From Siphonodentalium dalli (lineage: Eukaryota; Mollusca; Scaphopoda; Gadilida; Siphonodentaliidae), in assembly GCA_032622095.1 (NCBI GenBank), contig CP136061.1, positions 187,246,369 through 187,310,368 of the forward strand: a stretch of 64,000 nucleotides of DNA, given 5' to 3'. The position numbers and the translations under genes were made by a program. The notes under the pieces are model-generated. The model did not search any database. It saw only the letters and a list, made by a program, of their open reading frames with translations, and was not told the DNA's origin. Positions 13,201 through 28,200 of the stretch are shown here, piece after piece. The first letter of the stretch is position 1; each line of letters begins with the position of its first letter.

Positions 13201-16200
13201 CATTGCAGCTATAATCTATTTCTTATGTATAATACCTGTTCCTTAGTTAATAATTATGTACCGGTATACCACAATAAGGGTCTATTCATATTGCACACGC
13301 GCGTGCGATTAATCGCCGCGTTTTTTTTAAGGGGCGTGTTAACACAACGCAGATCTATTCGTGACCAATTATTACCTTCCTCAATCAACCACGTCCTATT
13401 CGTGACCAATCATATTCTGCAACCAACCTCGTCATCGATATAGCCGTTACAGAGAATTGCATGGTTCACTCGGCCAGCATATACTCTCCGGGTACAGTCA
13501 TTCTCATAACTGATGGGCGACAAAATAATAAATGAAGTACGGAAAGGAAATGGCTTGAAATATTTCTCTTGTGGTATTTTTGAAACCACTTTAAATGCTA
13601 TTCACCCAATCCCCTTATATATGTTGCCATTTTCCTATAACTGGTACCAACAATGTCCACCTGTTGGAAATATTAATATCATGAAATCCATATGGTCGGA
13701 ATATTTACAACTGATAGACAATTCAGCCTGGATTTTTTTTTTTGGACAAATCGGATGAACCCAGCATCTTATTTGGCTCAAAGCACGTTTGTGTGCTATT
13801 CCTGCCAACCACAAGACAAATAATATCCGCTTTTTCGACTGCAAATAACTCCGACTGGCCGGCATTTTACAACTGAATCAGCTATTAATGAGAGAACATT
13901 CACATAATAGGTCAAATATCTGGCCAAGATTGATTTGCGTGTGCCGTTTAGCATGTGCGATCACTGATGAGAAGCCGCCAATGATGATCAAATTGAAATC
14001 ATTCGCTCATGTGAACAGCATCCTTGCGACATAATTCGACCTTAAACGACGCGTGTGTGACTGTTAAGGTCGAATTCTGAGTCCCATCACTTATTATCAT
14101 TTGTACTTATTTGACTCGTGGTGGTTCATCAATTCTAGTGCCACTTTTTCATTGTTGCCACCGGCTATATCATTGAGCAATAGATGATGGGGGGGGGGGG
14201 GGGTAAAGGAAAACAAATTGTCGTACACCGGGTTGAAAATAAAAATCCCTCCCAACCATGGGGTCACCATCCTCCCTACATGCTAAACTAATTTTTTCCT
14301 CCAACACATTGGGGGGAGGGGGTCCCATCCCCTCTTTCCCCATTATATTTACTGGATATCATATGTTTAAGTGTACCTGTTTTAAAAGAGTCCTATATAG
14401 AAAGACGATGTGTGTCAGACTCGGCTAACTTTAAGTAAAAGTTTGAAAGTTCTGATCGAACCACTTGAATCGTACACTTTTGACGAGTGTGAGTGATAGT
14501 AACAATTATGTACATAAAACTCCGGTTTCCTGCATGATTGTGATCGTACTATATTGTGTTTTATATGCGTTTCATGTTGGAATCAAATATGCATATTTAA
14601 TCCCATCTGCATGGAATTGAACCCCCCTATTTCTATGATAGTACAAAAGTAAATATTTATCCAGCTATTTATAAATTGTTCCCCCAAATCTGCTGCCATT
14701 GTGATGGCATGGCTCGTGGTACTCACCATACCTGAGTGGACTTGATACCTCAGTTCAATCTAACAGAGGAAATTTAAGTTGATGTGTCAACATATATGTG
14801 GTCACCCCTACCAAAAGTACTTTATCACCCACCCACCCCACCCCTGTGTATGATTTTTTTCGTAAGACCTCCCAACCCTATATTGGGGAGGAAAAAAACT
14901 GCACTGGGAGGAATGAATGTAATCGAATGCATGCGGGTGTAGAGCCGGTCGACCTTAAAAAACGCGGCGATTAATCGCCAGCGCGTGTGCAATGTGAATA
15001 GACCTTAAGTGTAGGTTCCAGCTCGAGATTGCATGCGTGACATTGAATAGGTCAATTTGCATCCCTTACAATCGCGTGGAATATCTTCCGCGTAATCAAT
15101 TCAATGTTTATTGTGATATCGACTCACAAACGTGGCAATCACAGTCATGCAATCTGGAGTTGGTGCCATGCCCCCTACTGTTAAATAGATGATTAAGGAA
15201 CAAGTACTAACAACGAACTATATTCACTGCGTTGTCTGTTGAATGCTCTACAGTTCCCCGTCACGCAGAACATCAAAACGTTCCCATATACATTTTAAAC
15301 GGGCGGAATATAATCTTTATGTGCATAGCCATAGTAGAAATTCATGACATGATATAATACTTGTCGACCCGTATCTGTATTATATAAGAGAAAACAGATA
15401 ATCGAACATTTTACTACCATATATTTTTTGGCTTGAAATACAAAGGCATCTCAACATAATTATTTATTATTATATAATAATTATTATTATGTTCCTGTCT
15501 GAAACCCCCCTTATACTATAGATGGTCATTTAAAAATAACCATCAAATTATTGTCAACAGGGGCCATTGGCATTGTTCTCACAGGGACAAACAAGATCCA
15601 ACAGAAACTCCGCATCGCGCAACGATAATGATAGCGACGCCGGGAAAGCTTGCGAGATCGGTAATTTCCGCCGTCCGATCGCAGCGACGTCTTTCGATAG
15701 AATTGTTATTATAGAAGTGCAGGCATGTTATCAATCTCTACCAGAGCGCACCAGTCATACTTCCTTTCTGAATTACCGAGTCATCAAGGGAAGTAAACCC
15801 TGCATGGAGTTTGACGTGTTATTGGGGTCACAATTCCAACTTACAGTATCCGTTTTATGTCTGTTTTCATTTTTGCGTTTCAATTCTGAGGTCCGTTTTA
15901 TGTTCACTCCAATTTAAACTTTTTAATTCCAATATTTTAATTCCAACATTAGACCTTTGTGTAGTAGTCTTAAAATATCAAAATAAAATTATTAAGTAAG
16001 AATTGAAATATAAAGTTAGAGTTACAATTAATATATAAGAATTAAAATATTAAGTAAGAATTAAAATATCAAGTTAGAATTAAAATATCAAGTTAGAATT
16101 AAAATGTTAGAATTAAAATATAAGAATTAAAATGTTAAGTTAGAATTAAAATATTAAGTAAGAATTAAAATATTAAGTTAGAGTAAAAATGTGTTATATA

Positions 16201-19200
16201 ATAAAATGAATATATAATATCACAAATGATTTATTGATATCCCAAAATGGGTAATAAATAGAAGAACGGCGCCCCATATGAGTCTATGCCCATGCCGATT
16301 ACATGATGCATGATGCGGAAGTTCGGTGTTTCGAAAAAAAACCCTCAAATTGTAGAGTACATTCATCTTAAATTCTGCAAAAATTATCACAACTATAAGT
16401 CTAGGCTGGACTAGTGTCTAGCACACTATGCTAATAAACAATACAATTTAATTCAATTCAATGGCTGTGAATCCGTTGAATATATGTATGTATAGTATGT
16501 ATACATCTCTCGCCGCCAATGGGTATGGAATAAAAACATAATCAGGCTCAGATCGGGGCTGCATGGTGCGTTTACGGGATTGTGTATATATTGTGCGTGA
16601 ATTCCTAACTTCCTAGATATGACATGGCGGCTAGCATTGTGTTCGTCAACATCTATGTTTTGTAAACAGATGACATTGACTCGATTAGAGATGGCTTGAA
16701 CACGGAAACGCCTCGATATACGAAACCTTCGAGGAATGAAGCGACAGAAGCAAGAATATCAAGACGGTACGCAAATATCGAAGATTTAGAACGGGGCCAA
16801 CAAGAACCCTGGGAGAACTATGACAAATGTTACATGCGAGAGCGAAATCATGGTGAGTTCAGATTCTTATTAATTTTCTTGCCCAAAACACTGTGTACCA
16901 CATAAGTGTAGCGAGCGAAGATGTTGTTTTGTAGTTTTGCCCATCGAATTTGATCAGCTACAATTCACCATTAATTAATTTATGGCGACTAATGACGATG
17001 TTTATAACGAAATTCAGGGTCATGCCATGAATCTCTACTATGGCTAACGCCCATAGAGATCATATTCCACCAGTACAGAACTTGGGAACTTTTTAAAGTT
17101 TTGACAGGGAACGTTACAAAGTCGAAAAAATAACAGGGGAATATATTCTGCATAAACGGTGAATTAATTACCCAGGAGAATTCCATATAATATAATCCTA
17201 AACGACGCAAAGCAAAATGTCTCACAAAGTCACTTATTAAATGATTAAATCGTGAACTTTTGAGTTGGGACATTCACCTAGAGTGAGTACATTATTAAGG
17301 AACAGATTAAGAAATATATTCCCCGCATTATTTTTTCGACTTTATAAGGTTCCTTGTCAAAATTTAAACAAGTTTCAAGGTTTTGTACTGATGGAATATG
17401 TTCTCTACGAGCTTTTGCCCGAGTATATATCCATGGAATGATCTAAGGCCTAATGCTCACTATTTTTGCATTATAGTCCCATTCCAGTGATCAAATAGGT
17501 GGATAAATACGTTAAAGGTTTTATAATGACTTTATATATAGAATGATATAGGATAATAAAGAGTGGTTATTATTAGTCTATTCCTTGTATGATGAAAATC
17601 AAGAGCGTTTACTTAACTTCTCTGCATGCGTGAACAACTGAAAATACCTGGAAAATTGCTATGAACTTCAGTGAACTTTGGCAAGTTTTTCAGAGTACAA
17701 CTGTACCACACAGAGTACATGCATCCATCCCAACAAAGGTAGCTTGTCGCACAGGCCCATGGGGGAAATATATATACCAATATATACTATACCAGTGACA
17801 AGGTTCACAAGTCCCACAATTTTAATATATATTGTCTCTGTATTAAGTCTCACAAACATGTTAAAATTGAATTAAGACAAAAGTCCCAAAAACCGGTAAA
17901 AGTCCCAGAACATGCTTGGTCAATTTAGAATCCCCCCCTGAGTTGTCAGGAGTTATGGCCCCCTTTTTTGCGCCATTTTTTTTAAATTTCTGTGTGATAA
18001 CATTAGTTCTGGATCTTCAGTCGCCTTGAAACTTGGTATTTTGTGGTTTAGTCACAGAAGAGGAAGTTCACAAGAACACAGTATGGAAGTCCCATAACTC
18101 TTGTCGAAGGTCCCTCAAACTCGAAGTCCCACAACTACCATTTCGTTGATCCTAGCGTCCGTCCTATGTCTGTTCGTGTCATAACTTGAACAGTATTGTG
18201 TTCGGATCTCAATGCAATTTGATATGGATGTTCATAACTATGAGGACATTCAATAGAGGGTTCAATCTTTTTGTTCGGGTTTTCTATTCTAGAGTTATTC
18301 GTCTTTGTTTATTGGGAAATGTAGGCTTTTTGGTCCATCCGGTGTCTGTTCAGGCCATAACATGAACATGCAGTATAGCGCTCGGATCTCAATGATATTT
18401 GGTATGGATGTTCAGCACTGTGATGACATTCATCGGTGTGTTCAATCGTTTTGTTTAGGTTTTTCGCTCTATAAAGTTATTCATCTTTGTTTATCTGAAA
18501 ATTCTGATGTTTGGGTCCATCTGTCTGCATGTGTATATCAGCCATATATTTTATATATATGTATACCACAAGGGGGCCTATACACCCGACGACAGTCCAT
18601 GTTTGTTCCAATTTATTTTTGCATTGAAAATGAACTAAATGACATATAATTGGCGAGTACGCACCTAGAGTGAGTACATTATTAAGGAACAGATTAAGAA
18701 ATATATTCCCCGCATTATTTTTTCGACTTTATAAGGTTCCTTGTCAAAATTTAAACAAGTTTCAAGGTTTTGTACTGATGGAATATGTTCTCTACGAGCT
18801 TTTGCCCGAGTATATATCCATGGAATGATCTAAGGCCTAATGCTCACTATTTTTGAATTATAGTCCCATTCCAGTGATCAAATAGGTGGATAAATACGTT
18901 AAAGGTTTTATAATGACTTTATATATAGAATGATATAGGATAATAAAGAGTGGTTATTATTAGTCTATTCCTTGTATGATGAAAATCAAGAGCGTTTACT
19001 TAACTTCTCTGCATGCGTGAACAACTAAAAATACCTGGAAAATTGCTATGACCTTCAGTGAACTTTGGCAAGTTTTTCAGAGTACAACTGTACCACACAG
19101 AGTACATGCATCCATCCCAACAAAGGTAGCTTGTCGCACAGGCCCATGGGGGAAATATATATACCAATATATACTATACCAGTGACAAGGTTCACAAGTC

Positions 19201-22200
19201 CCACAATTTTAATATATATTGTCTCTGTATTAAGTCTCACAAACATGTTAAAATTGAATTAAGACAAAAGTCCCAAAAACCGGTAAAAGTCCCAGAACAT
19301 GCTTGGTCAATTTAGAATCCCCCCCTGAGTTGTCAGGAGTTATGGCCCCCTTTTTTGCGCCATTTTTTTTAAATTTCTGTGTGATAACATTAGTTCTGGA
19401 TCTTCAGTCGCCTTGAAACTTGGTATTTTGTGGTTTAGTCACAGAAGAGGAAGTTCACAAGAACACAGTATGGAAGTCCCATAACTCTTGTCGAAGGTCC
19501 CTCAAACTCGAAGTCCCACAACTACCATTTCGTTGATCCTAGCGTCCGTCCTATGTCTGTTCGTGTCATAACTTGAACAGTATTGTGTTCGGATCTCAAT
19601 GCAATTTGATATGGATGTTCATAACTATGAGGACATTCAATAGAGGGTTCAATCTTTTTGTTCGGGTTTTCTATTCTAGAGTTATTCGTCTTTGTTTATT
19701 GGGAAATGTAGGCTTTTTGGTCCATCCGGTGTCTGTTCAGGCCATAACATGAACATGCAGTATAGCGCTCGGATCTCAATGATATTTGGTATGGATGTTC
19801 AGCACTATGATGACATTCATCGGTGTGTTCAATCGTTTTGTTTAGGTTTTTCGCTCTATAAAGTTATTCATCTTTGTTTATCTGAAAATTCTGATGTTTG
19901 GGTCCATCTGTCTGCATGTGTATATCAGCCATATATTATATATATATGTATACCACAAGGGGGCCTATACACCCGACGACAGTCCATGTTTGTTCCAATT
20001 TATTTTTGCATTGAAAATGAACTAAATGACATATAATTGGCGAGTACGCACTCAATATATATATATATATATATATACTGGTCGTTGATTTGGTAAGGAG
20101 GCGCCCCATGCGTGAATTATTCAAAAATCTCAATTTCAAACTATCAATTTGAAGGGGAAAATCATTTTCCTCTGTGACCGATGTATGATATAATACACTA
20201 TAGTTTACCATCTGAAATCATTACTATCTGCGAGGAAATAAATACAATATTTTTCATTGCTTATTTTAGTGGTTTGGTGGTCATTTGTAGAACTATTTTA
20301 TCATCGTGTGAAGGACCAAAAACAACATAAATATTATTCAACCACGTTTGCAATAATCTGGCAGATATAAACACTCAATACTGATTCATATTTTCAGACA
20401 TGAATGTCGTTTTGTGGTGAATTTTCCTCTAAACTCATAGTTCTGCAAATGGCTAAAAAAACAAACTATAAAATATGCAATGAAAAATGTTTGATTTGTT
20501 TTATCGCAGTTATTAATGATTTCAGATGGTAAACTGAGCGCATACACTATATACAGTAATGCTCTAAATAATCGACTCCTTAACCACAGCATAATTATGG
20601 GTAACTTTTCACGACTTAGTCGAAAATATGGCTAGCAATTTTTTCCGCAACTAAATTGAGACTTATTGAAAATTCATTCTTAAACCGGCATCAGGCGTAT
20701 TTGTCCACAGTACTACGAAGTCGCTTCGTATAATTATCTTTAATTATAAGAAGTGGAGACTTTGATTGAAATATGCGATTCATTTGGGCAGATTAACTTG
20801 AGATCTGTCGACATATGGAGACGTTTTGTATAAAAGGTTTGTTATTTTATCTACAAATATTGAGTTTGAAATCGCCGGTTTATTGCTTTTATACTCAATC
20901 GATCATAGTTATAATTTTGGGACTCAAAATGGCCACATCTGATGTTCAGGGACTATTAGTATAGTGTCTGTGTTGTGATTTCGCATTAGCAGTCACAAAA
21001 CTCTTCAATGACATTTATTTTTGTACTTTGTATCTTTTTGAGCCCAATATGTTCCTGGACTATACTCTCGTTTGTGAATTATGGTCGTTAGAAGTGAGGA
21101 TGTATTCGAAATAGCGAACTCCCTTATAACGTATATCAATATAGTGATGCGTTGTTAAAGTGTCGCACTCGTTTTAAATTTTTTTAATTTATATTTTTAC
21201 TCGATTTTTAACGACACGGCCCATGTGACTTAGCTCTGTAAAAATGAACGGATGAAACCCGTTTAATTTGGATACATATTCCCCAATGGTGGAGCGTTGA
21301 ACGGATGAAACCCGATTAATTTGGATACCCATTCCCCAATGGTGGAGCGTTGAAATACGACATGTGATATATAACTATGATAGTTTATAGGGAGCTCCAA
21401 GTTCGGCGAACTGTTCGGGTCGATATTTTAAAAATATATTATATTATGTATTATTTTATGCATTAATTATCGATCCATTATATCTCTATTTCCAAATTAC
21501 TTAGAAATAATGGGGATGTACTTGAAAATGAGCCATGTCTGTTAATGTGCTGCAGTAATGAACATGTGTTTATATGACAAAATCTTGAACGTTTTTAATC
21601 ATGAAACCTATATGTCTTGTTCCCCATATTATCTTACTGGACCAGAATAAAAAAAAAATACCACCTTTGTTCAGGGGCATATAATAATTGTCCGGATAGG
21701 CCAAAATGTTGAGTATTTGTTTTTGTGTATATCTGGGTCCGAGGTAGACAAAATATTACCCATTTATATCCATATTTGATTTTCCGGTCAGAATTGTTGA
21801 ATGGGTGAAGCGGACGAGGGTGTAACAACGGCGAGACTAATTTCTGGATTCATACATACATCGGTCGTTTTTTTTTTTTTTTTTGCTGGAAAATTATACC
21901 AGTGTACATCTTGAAGAATAATGTACTTTAACTGCGTGGGATCTGTGATTCGATGGGAGGGTTGGAACTCTTTATTGTCACGCTGCTTTCTGAACTTATA
22001 GGCCTGTTCACTGCCGACCAGAATCTACAGAAGAACAAGTTTGATTACAGCAGTGCAGTGTTTACTCGACAAAATCGAGAGGGGGACCGATACGGGTATG
22101 AATGTCCAGAAGAACGAGATTATTACCCGTACTGGCACCCGACACCATGGAAGGACATCGCCATTATGAGCCAGGATGAATCACGATGCGAGTGAGTTTA

Positions 22201-25200
22201 AAATTGATCTTTTAATACTTGGTACATGCATGAGTAAGTGAATAGATGAATAACCACTTCGATATGAGACATCATACAACTCGTAGTTGAACATAAACAA
22301 CACCACGTGGTCGTAAATTGAATTAATTCTGTCTCGTTTCCCCCTAGGTCATGCCATGAACCTCTACTAAGGCTAGTTAACGCCCGTGCGTTAGCCTTAG
22401 TCTGTTAGTAGAGGTTCATGGCATGACCTAGTTTCCCCCGTTAATTTGTAAGTAGGAAATTACATATATATCGCGACACGTACCGTGTAAGAAGTGTTTA
22501 ACTACTAAGTAACATAGCCTACCACTTACAATTAAACTAAACACATAATATATAGTGAATGGTTGGAATAAAATAACAGCTCATGTTGTCGATAATCTCT
22601 TGTGTAGGGGTGTGCTCGATTGGTTATGGGTGACTTTGGGTGTTCTCGATTGTTGGCATAGAAGCTGAATGTTGCCGATTGCACGTCGACTCTCAGTTTA
22701 AACGTAAACAAATCGATGTTAGTCCTAATAAACCGGAATATTATATGCGTAATTTAATGTGAAAGTTAGATTATTATACATCATTATTATGACCATAAAA
22801 TGTCACTCTTTCCGTATGGGAGGCCCTTTTCACATTTATTATTTATTTACGCTTAAGCGCAAATATTTGCGCTTAAGCGCAAATAACCTCTATCATTTGC
22901 GCTTAAGCGCAAATATTTGCGCTTAAGCGTAAATCATTTGCGCTTAAGCTTAAGCGCATATCATTTGTGCTTAAGCGCAAATAGATCATATTTGCGCTTA
23001 AGCGCAAATGATTTACGCTTAAGCGCAAATAAAAATTAATATTCATTGATTCCCCCCTGAATTAATTTTAAATGGCACAGGCCTAAACACATCACTCAAG
23101 TCTATATATATAGGCCCACCATATGACTCTATGAGGGAAGCAATCCCCCAGTAACTCCTAGATCCTTTTATGACATGGAAATGGTAGGCCTATAGATCTG
23201 TGCAGGATATGTCTCATTTATAAAATATACTTGATCTCTGTAATGGAGACACAAATTCTTGTGGACAGGGATGCTGATAATATGAAAATAGGGTTTTCCC
23301 CCCTATTTCAAGTCAATAAGTACACCATATGAAGGAAGCAAGCCCCTGGTAACCCCTAATTCCCTTTTTATGGCCATGGAAATGGTATATATCTGTGCAG
23401 GAGATATCCCTTTAATAAAATATACTAGAGCTCTGGGAGTGAGACACCAATTACTGGGTCACCAGGCACAGAGATGCTGATATGCATATGGAAATATGTT
23501 TTTTCTTCAACTTTGAGTCTGTATGGGGCTATTACTATGGGCCCATCATAATTTACTATGAGATGGACTCAATCATTCACAATCAGAGGGAAGTAAGGGA
23601 GTGTTAGGTATTTGCGCTTAAGCGCAAATAAAATGATAGACACATATTTGCGCTTAAGTGCAAATAAATAATAAATGTGAAAAGGGCCTCCCATATTTCC
23701 GATATATATAGCGTCAGGTATTGATTTGTTGAGTAACATCGAGTAAAATAGACGATAAATCCCGCCACCAGGTCTGGACGTAACGCCTGTTATGGGAAGG
23801 GTATCCAGACGCGGTCTCGGACGTAAACCAGCATCTCGCTATCCCAGTGTCAAAGCTGGTTTACGCACGAGCAGAACTGGACTACATTCCGCCATTTTCG
23901 AGAAAAGTATGACGTATATATGTTCCCGGTCTTGTGGCCACTGCATGCAACCAGAAGCTACTAGAATAATAATTCGGCTATATTTACTCATAACAGCGAC
24001 TACCTGTCAAACAGTTTCAATGTCCATGCTTATGGTGAATGTGTGGAGTATGAGAGCGGCGCATTCAAAGGTACATCAAGATGGAATAACGAAGCTGACT
24101 GTACAGAAGAAGGTGGAACGTGGACACTCTTCCACAACTATCTAGAGAAAGCACCACGTGAGCACATATTTGTTATGTTAATGGTGGACAAATTTGCATC
24201 TTTGTCATACATTACACAATATTAATATTGTCACGGTGTCGTGAGATTGTTCGTGTAGCGACACTGCAACAAAGAGTTATTCGAGAATCATCCCCATACA
24301 CTCCTCACCCCGGTCACCCGATATTCTCCATGCTGATTGCTCAACATTAACTAACACTCGAAAGTGTTAATTTGATATCAGAATCAAAGTCTAAAATAGG
24401 GGAGAAGTACCTTGCCCGTCACGGATATTGTAACTTCGACACAACTTGACATATCTGGGGGTGCGGTGGGGGGGGGGGGGGGTGAATGCATATATACAGT
24501 CGTGCGTAGCTGTCAAAATACCAGACAAACTCATGGTCAAACGAAGTATGCCAAACGCAGTATCATCTCAATTCATATAACTTCCATGCAGACCGTGAAC
24601 TTATATTACCCCGGCTGTGGATTATTTTGGTGATATGATTGTAGATAAATGTTAGCAGCAGAAAAAAATATAACCAATATGTATAACGGTTCTTATATTT
24701 ATACCACCACCCCATGAATGTTCTAACCAAACTATACGAATTGCATTATACTTCGGAAAGACAATTGGTTCCCTGTCATACGAGCCAACTCGTCAGGTAT
24801 CCGTGGGCATAACGAATACGATTCCGTGGAACGTATATGCTTGTATATATATAACTTATAAGGCACACTTTTTCCCTTTCCGAAAGGAACACAGTGTGCC
24901 TTATACATACAAGCATTTATACGTGTAAGTATGTTCTTATTGTAAGATTACAGATATTTTAGGTTTTAAATTAGACCACCAGTTTTCAAAAATACTCCAA
25001 AAGGTTTCTAACTTGAACATATCAGTTTTCAGTACGAATAATAAGTGGGGTTTTTTTTACATAACAATGCATTTCCTTTATTTTCAAAGGCCATGCCGGT
25101 TATACTTAGAATTTACGGACGCATATCTGATCATAGATCAACCATAGCATCCATGTTGGATTAAGAGTCAGATATATATGGGGCAGCGGGGTTATTTTCA

Positions 25201-28200
25201 ATTTCAATTTTGGTATTGGTCGGTAACCGGAATGCTTGTACATGTAACTAACAGTATACCTTATTCTCAGAATACACGACTGAAACTGAATGTGAGCAAG
25301 CTAACGTGGACTATGCATCTCAGGGAATCAGATTCATTTACGAGGTGCCATACAATTCCTCCACACCAGATCAGAAAGAATGCCTCGTCGCCCTGAATGC
25401 ACCAGAGTGTTTCCCTGCCCCATGGTCAAGGTTAGTGTGCGTTGCATGGTGTTGATTCAAGTGCTTCTTTATTTAATACTAAAGCGATAAACCCAATTTG
25501 AGCGAATTGGACAGAATTGGTCAAAATTTGCGTCATGCTTATTCGAATCTTATATTAAAATGTGTGGTCGCAACGAAGTGCTATCCATGTTGTAATATGT
25601 GTGGGGCCACATATCATACATAATATAATGATTAGATTTCTATATATGGAGTCATGGTTGATGTTGCAAATTATATGGGAAATTACATAAGTGCCCATGG
25701 GGGCTCTACTTTTCAATGTCAATCGTGCTTAGAGTATTATATAAGATCACCCTAAATAGTTGTCCATTCACCAATGGTGTTGCAACTTGACTCGAAATTT
25801 TGTATTGCTTGCTATGGGACAAATCTCAGTTTTGCCCATGTTCAGCCTTCTGCTGGTCCACCTCCGTTATTGAAAAAGGCTTATAGCCAATTCCAACCGC
25901 GAACTGTTTATATGGGTCCAAGAGAAGCACTGTGGAGGATCCGCTCCTCGAAATCTCATTCCGTGAAGATTATTATACCTTAGAAACAAATCCTAACACT
26001 CGAAAGTGTCATCCAATGAGTTGCTCCCTCGATATACACCAATTAGTAAACATGGTGGTGGAAAATCGAGCAAAACGTTCGCGGAATCAGAACTTATATA
26101 CCGCTCGGAATGGGAATTTTGCTCGGGCGGAATGAGATTTCGAGGAGCATATCCTCATACAGTGAAGAGAAGGAATGCTTGTGTTGTATGCTCTGATACA
26201 CGAAGTAGACTAGTATATATATATATATGATACCGTTACCGCTACCAATAATGTTCGTTCTTTGCAACGAAACAAGTCATAATATTATGGTCTCTTGTAT
26301 AATCTGGTTGTCATCTCAGATTATACCCGGATAACTTGATAATCAGAATGTTCGTAACAATTAATGTTGAGCCTATATAAATAGATGACGTCACATCGAT
26401 GCTTACCCGATAACTACACTACAACACACGACAAAGCAGCATGGTGCGATATTTTACCTTTCCACTCATCGTTTCAGGAACAACCATCTTGGCAACGGGA
26501 TGAATGCGGAGCCAAATAACTACACATGGGTTTTACCGTTCTTTCCATCGTTAAAACCACAGCGATGTGTCCTCAGAATGAGGTAGGTATTGAGATATCT
26601 CAAATTCATTGTCTGGATCAGAAAATAAACAGGCAATCATTGTACTATGCCACTTAGAGCGACAGCTGGATAGCTGTCTAACAGCAATGCAGGGTAGAGG
26701 GTCTCCGTTAGGGGTGTCCACCTTGGGAAATTCCAACTACAGCCCCCCCCCCCCCCCTGAATCAGAATCAGACCAAACACAAGTTTTGCATAATTCCATT
26801 TGCATTTTGCAACCCCTTGCACTTCAGTGCTCAGGCCTAATATCCTATATATTCATAAACCATGGTATATATTCCCGGTATGAGAACATTAATATATTTT
26901 AACCTGAAAAATTACATAAATCCTAACATCTAGTGGTCTAACTCCCGCAGACAAATGCACACGACTACGGGCAAATACCATGACACACCGGGCTGACCAT
27001 GGTTATTCGGCCCGGTGTGAGAACATTTTGAAAACTATCCAAGAAAATCGCAAATCCTAGTATCTAGACTGGCCTCAACTGAAGCTTTCCTATTGTTGGA
27101 AATTTCAAACCTCATACTCCCCCTCAGTTTGGAAAATTTTCCAAATGATAACCATTTCACTCCACAAGTTCGACCAAATGTAGTAAAATATTATTTTGTT
27201 AAACTAATTAGCAGTTTTGTATTGCCCATGGGGGAGGGACAATGACACACCGGGCGGACCATGGTTCAGCCCAGTGTGCGAAAATTTTGAAATCTGAACA
27301 AGCAAATTGCAAAATCCTAGCATCTAGACTAGCCTCAAGCATTCCTAGAGTTGGAAATTTGCCACCTGTCACCCCCCCCCATAAGGTTGGAAAATTTCCA
27401 ACTGATGACCAATTTAGTCCAAAATTTTGACAAAAAATAGGAAAATATGCAAATATTGGTACAAAAACAATTAATTCCCCCAATAAATTGTTTGAAAATC
27501 AAACTACAAGAACATTTTCAACCTATTGTTGGTGTAAAATTTCCAACTAATGATTTGGCAGGTATGAAATTTCCAATTGTTGAAAATTTTGACCAAAGTT
27601 GGGGGGGGGGGTGAGACACCCCAACCCCTCCCCCTGTCGCCACGTCTCTGCCTCATTGGTGTGAAATTCCAGACACAAAATCACGAACATTGAACATTTG
27701 GTTACTTTTCGCCCACAAAATGTAAATTATTTGTATTTACAGACAGGAGTTCCAATCAGCTTTGTAATCTTTTACCAAATTGACGGCAGTTATAAGTACT
27801 CATCTCGAGAACATAAGAATTTTCAAAAATCTGATCGGATTGTTGTTGTTGGAATCTGTTGAGATGGGGACCCTCTTTACGGGTTGAGTACCTTTAATGA
27901 GATAGAACTTATGGTCATATTCAATGAAGGTTTTGACGGTCAGACTTTGACCAAGCCTTCTCTGTCCACAACAGCTTGGTGTATCGGTTCATGTGGTTTT
28001 GTACCGCGTCCCACCCGTATACTCTTCTATAACTGACTTTATACTCCCAGAATCGTGGGCAGGAGTATGTCTTCGGATTAGGTCAGATGGAAGCTTGGCA
28101 TATATGAACAGAGGGCAGCCTTACCTGGTGATATCAAACATGCACATATCAGAGGACCGTTAAAATGTAAAAAAAAAAGAGATCTAGAAGTAAACAAAGC

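Noticed and set aside
15567-15917. 116-codon + strand ORF in the right inverted arm
   Set aside because: It crosses a 90-bp insertion in a repeat arm, and its counterpart in the left arm is not open in the same way.
18305-20036. 114-codon ORFs found in both 1387-bp copies
   Set aside because: They lie in ~170-bp core repeats shared with 54.5-55.0 kb; two identical copies reflect the tandem duplication, not selection.
21953-22001. ATG and hydrophobic stretch in front of copy A exon 3 as a signal peptide and gene start
   Set aside because: The open frame continues upstream into intron sequence. The phase from exon 2 and the family motif GLFTADQN fix the acceptor at 22001, and the gene clearly continues 5' of this exon.
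22845-23040. CRISPR-like array of GCGCTTAAGCGC repeats
   Set aside because: The repeats are palindromic, irregularly spaced without unique spacers, repeated at the other end of a transposon-like element, and the genome is eukaryotic.
23792-24145. 117-codon ORF overlapping copy A exon 4
   Set aside because: It is in a different frame from the conserved DD3-3 sequence and begins in intron.
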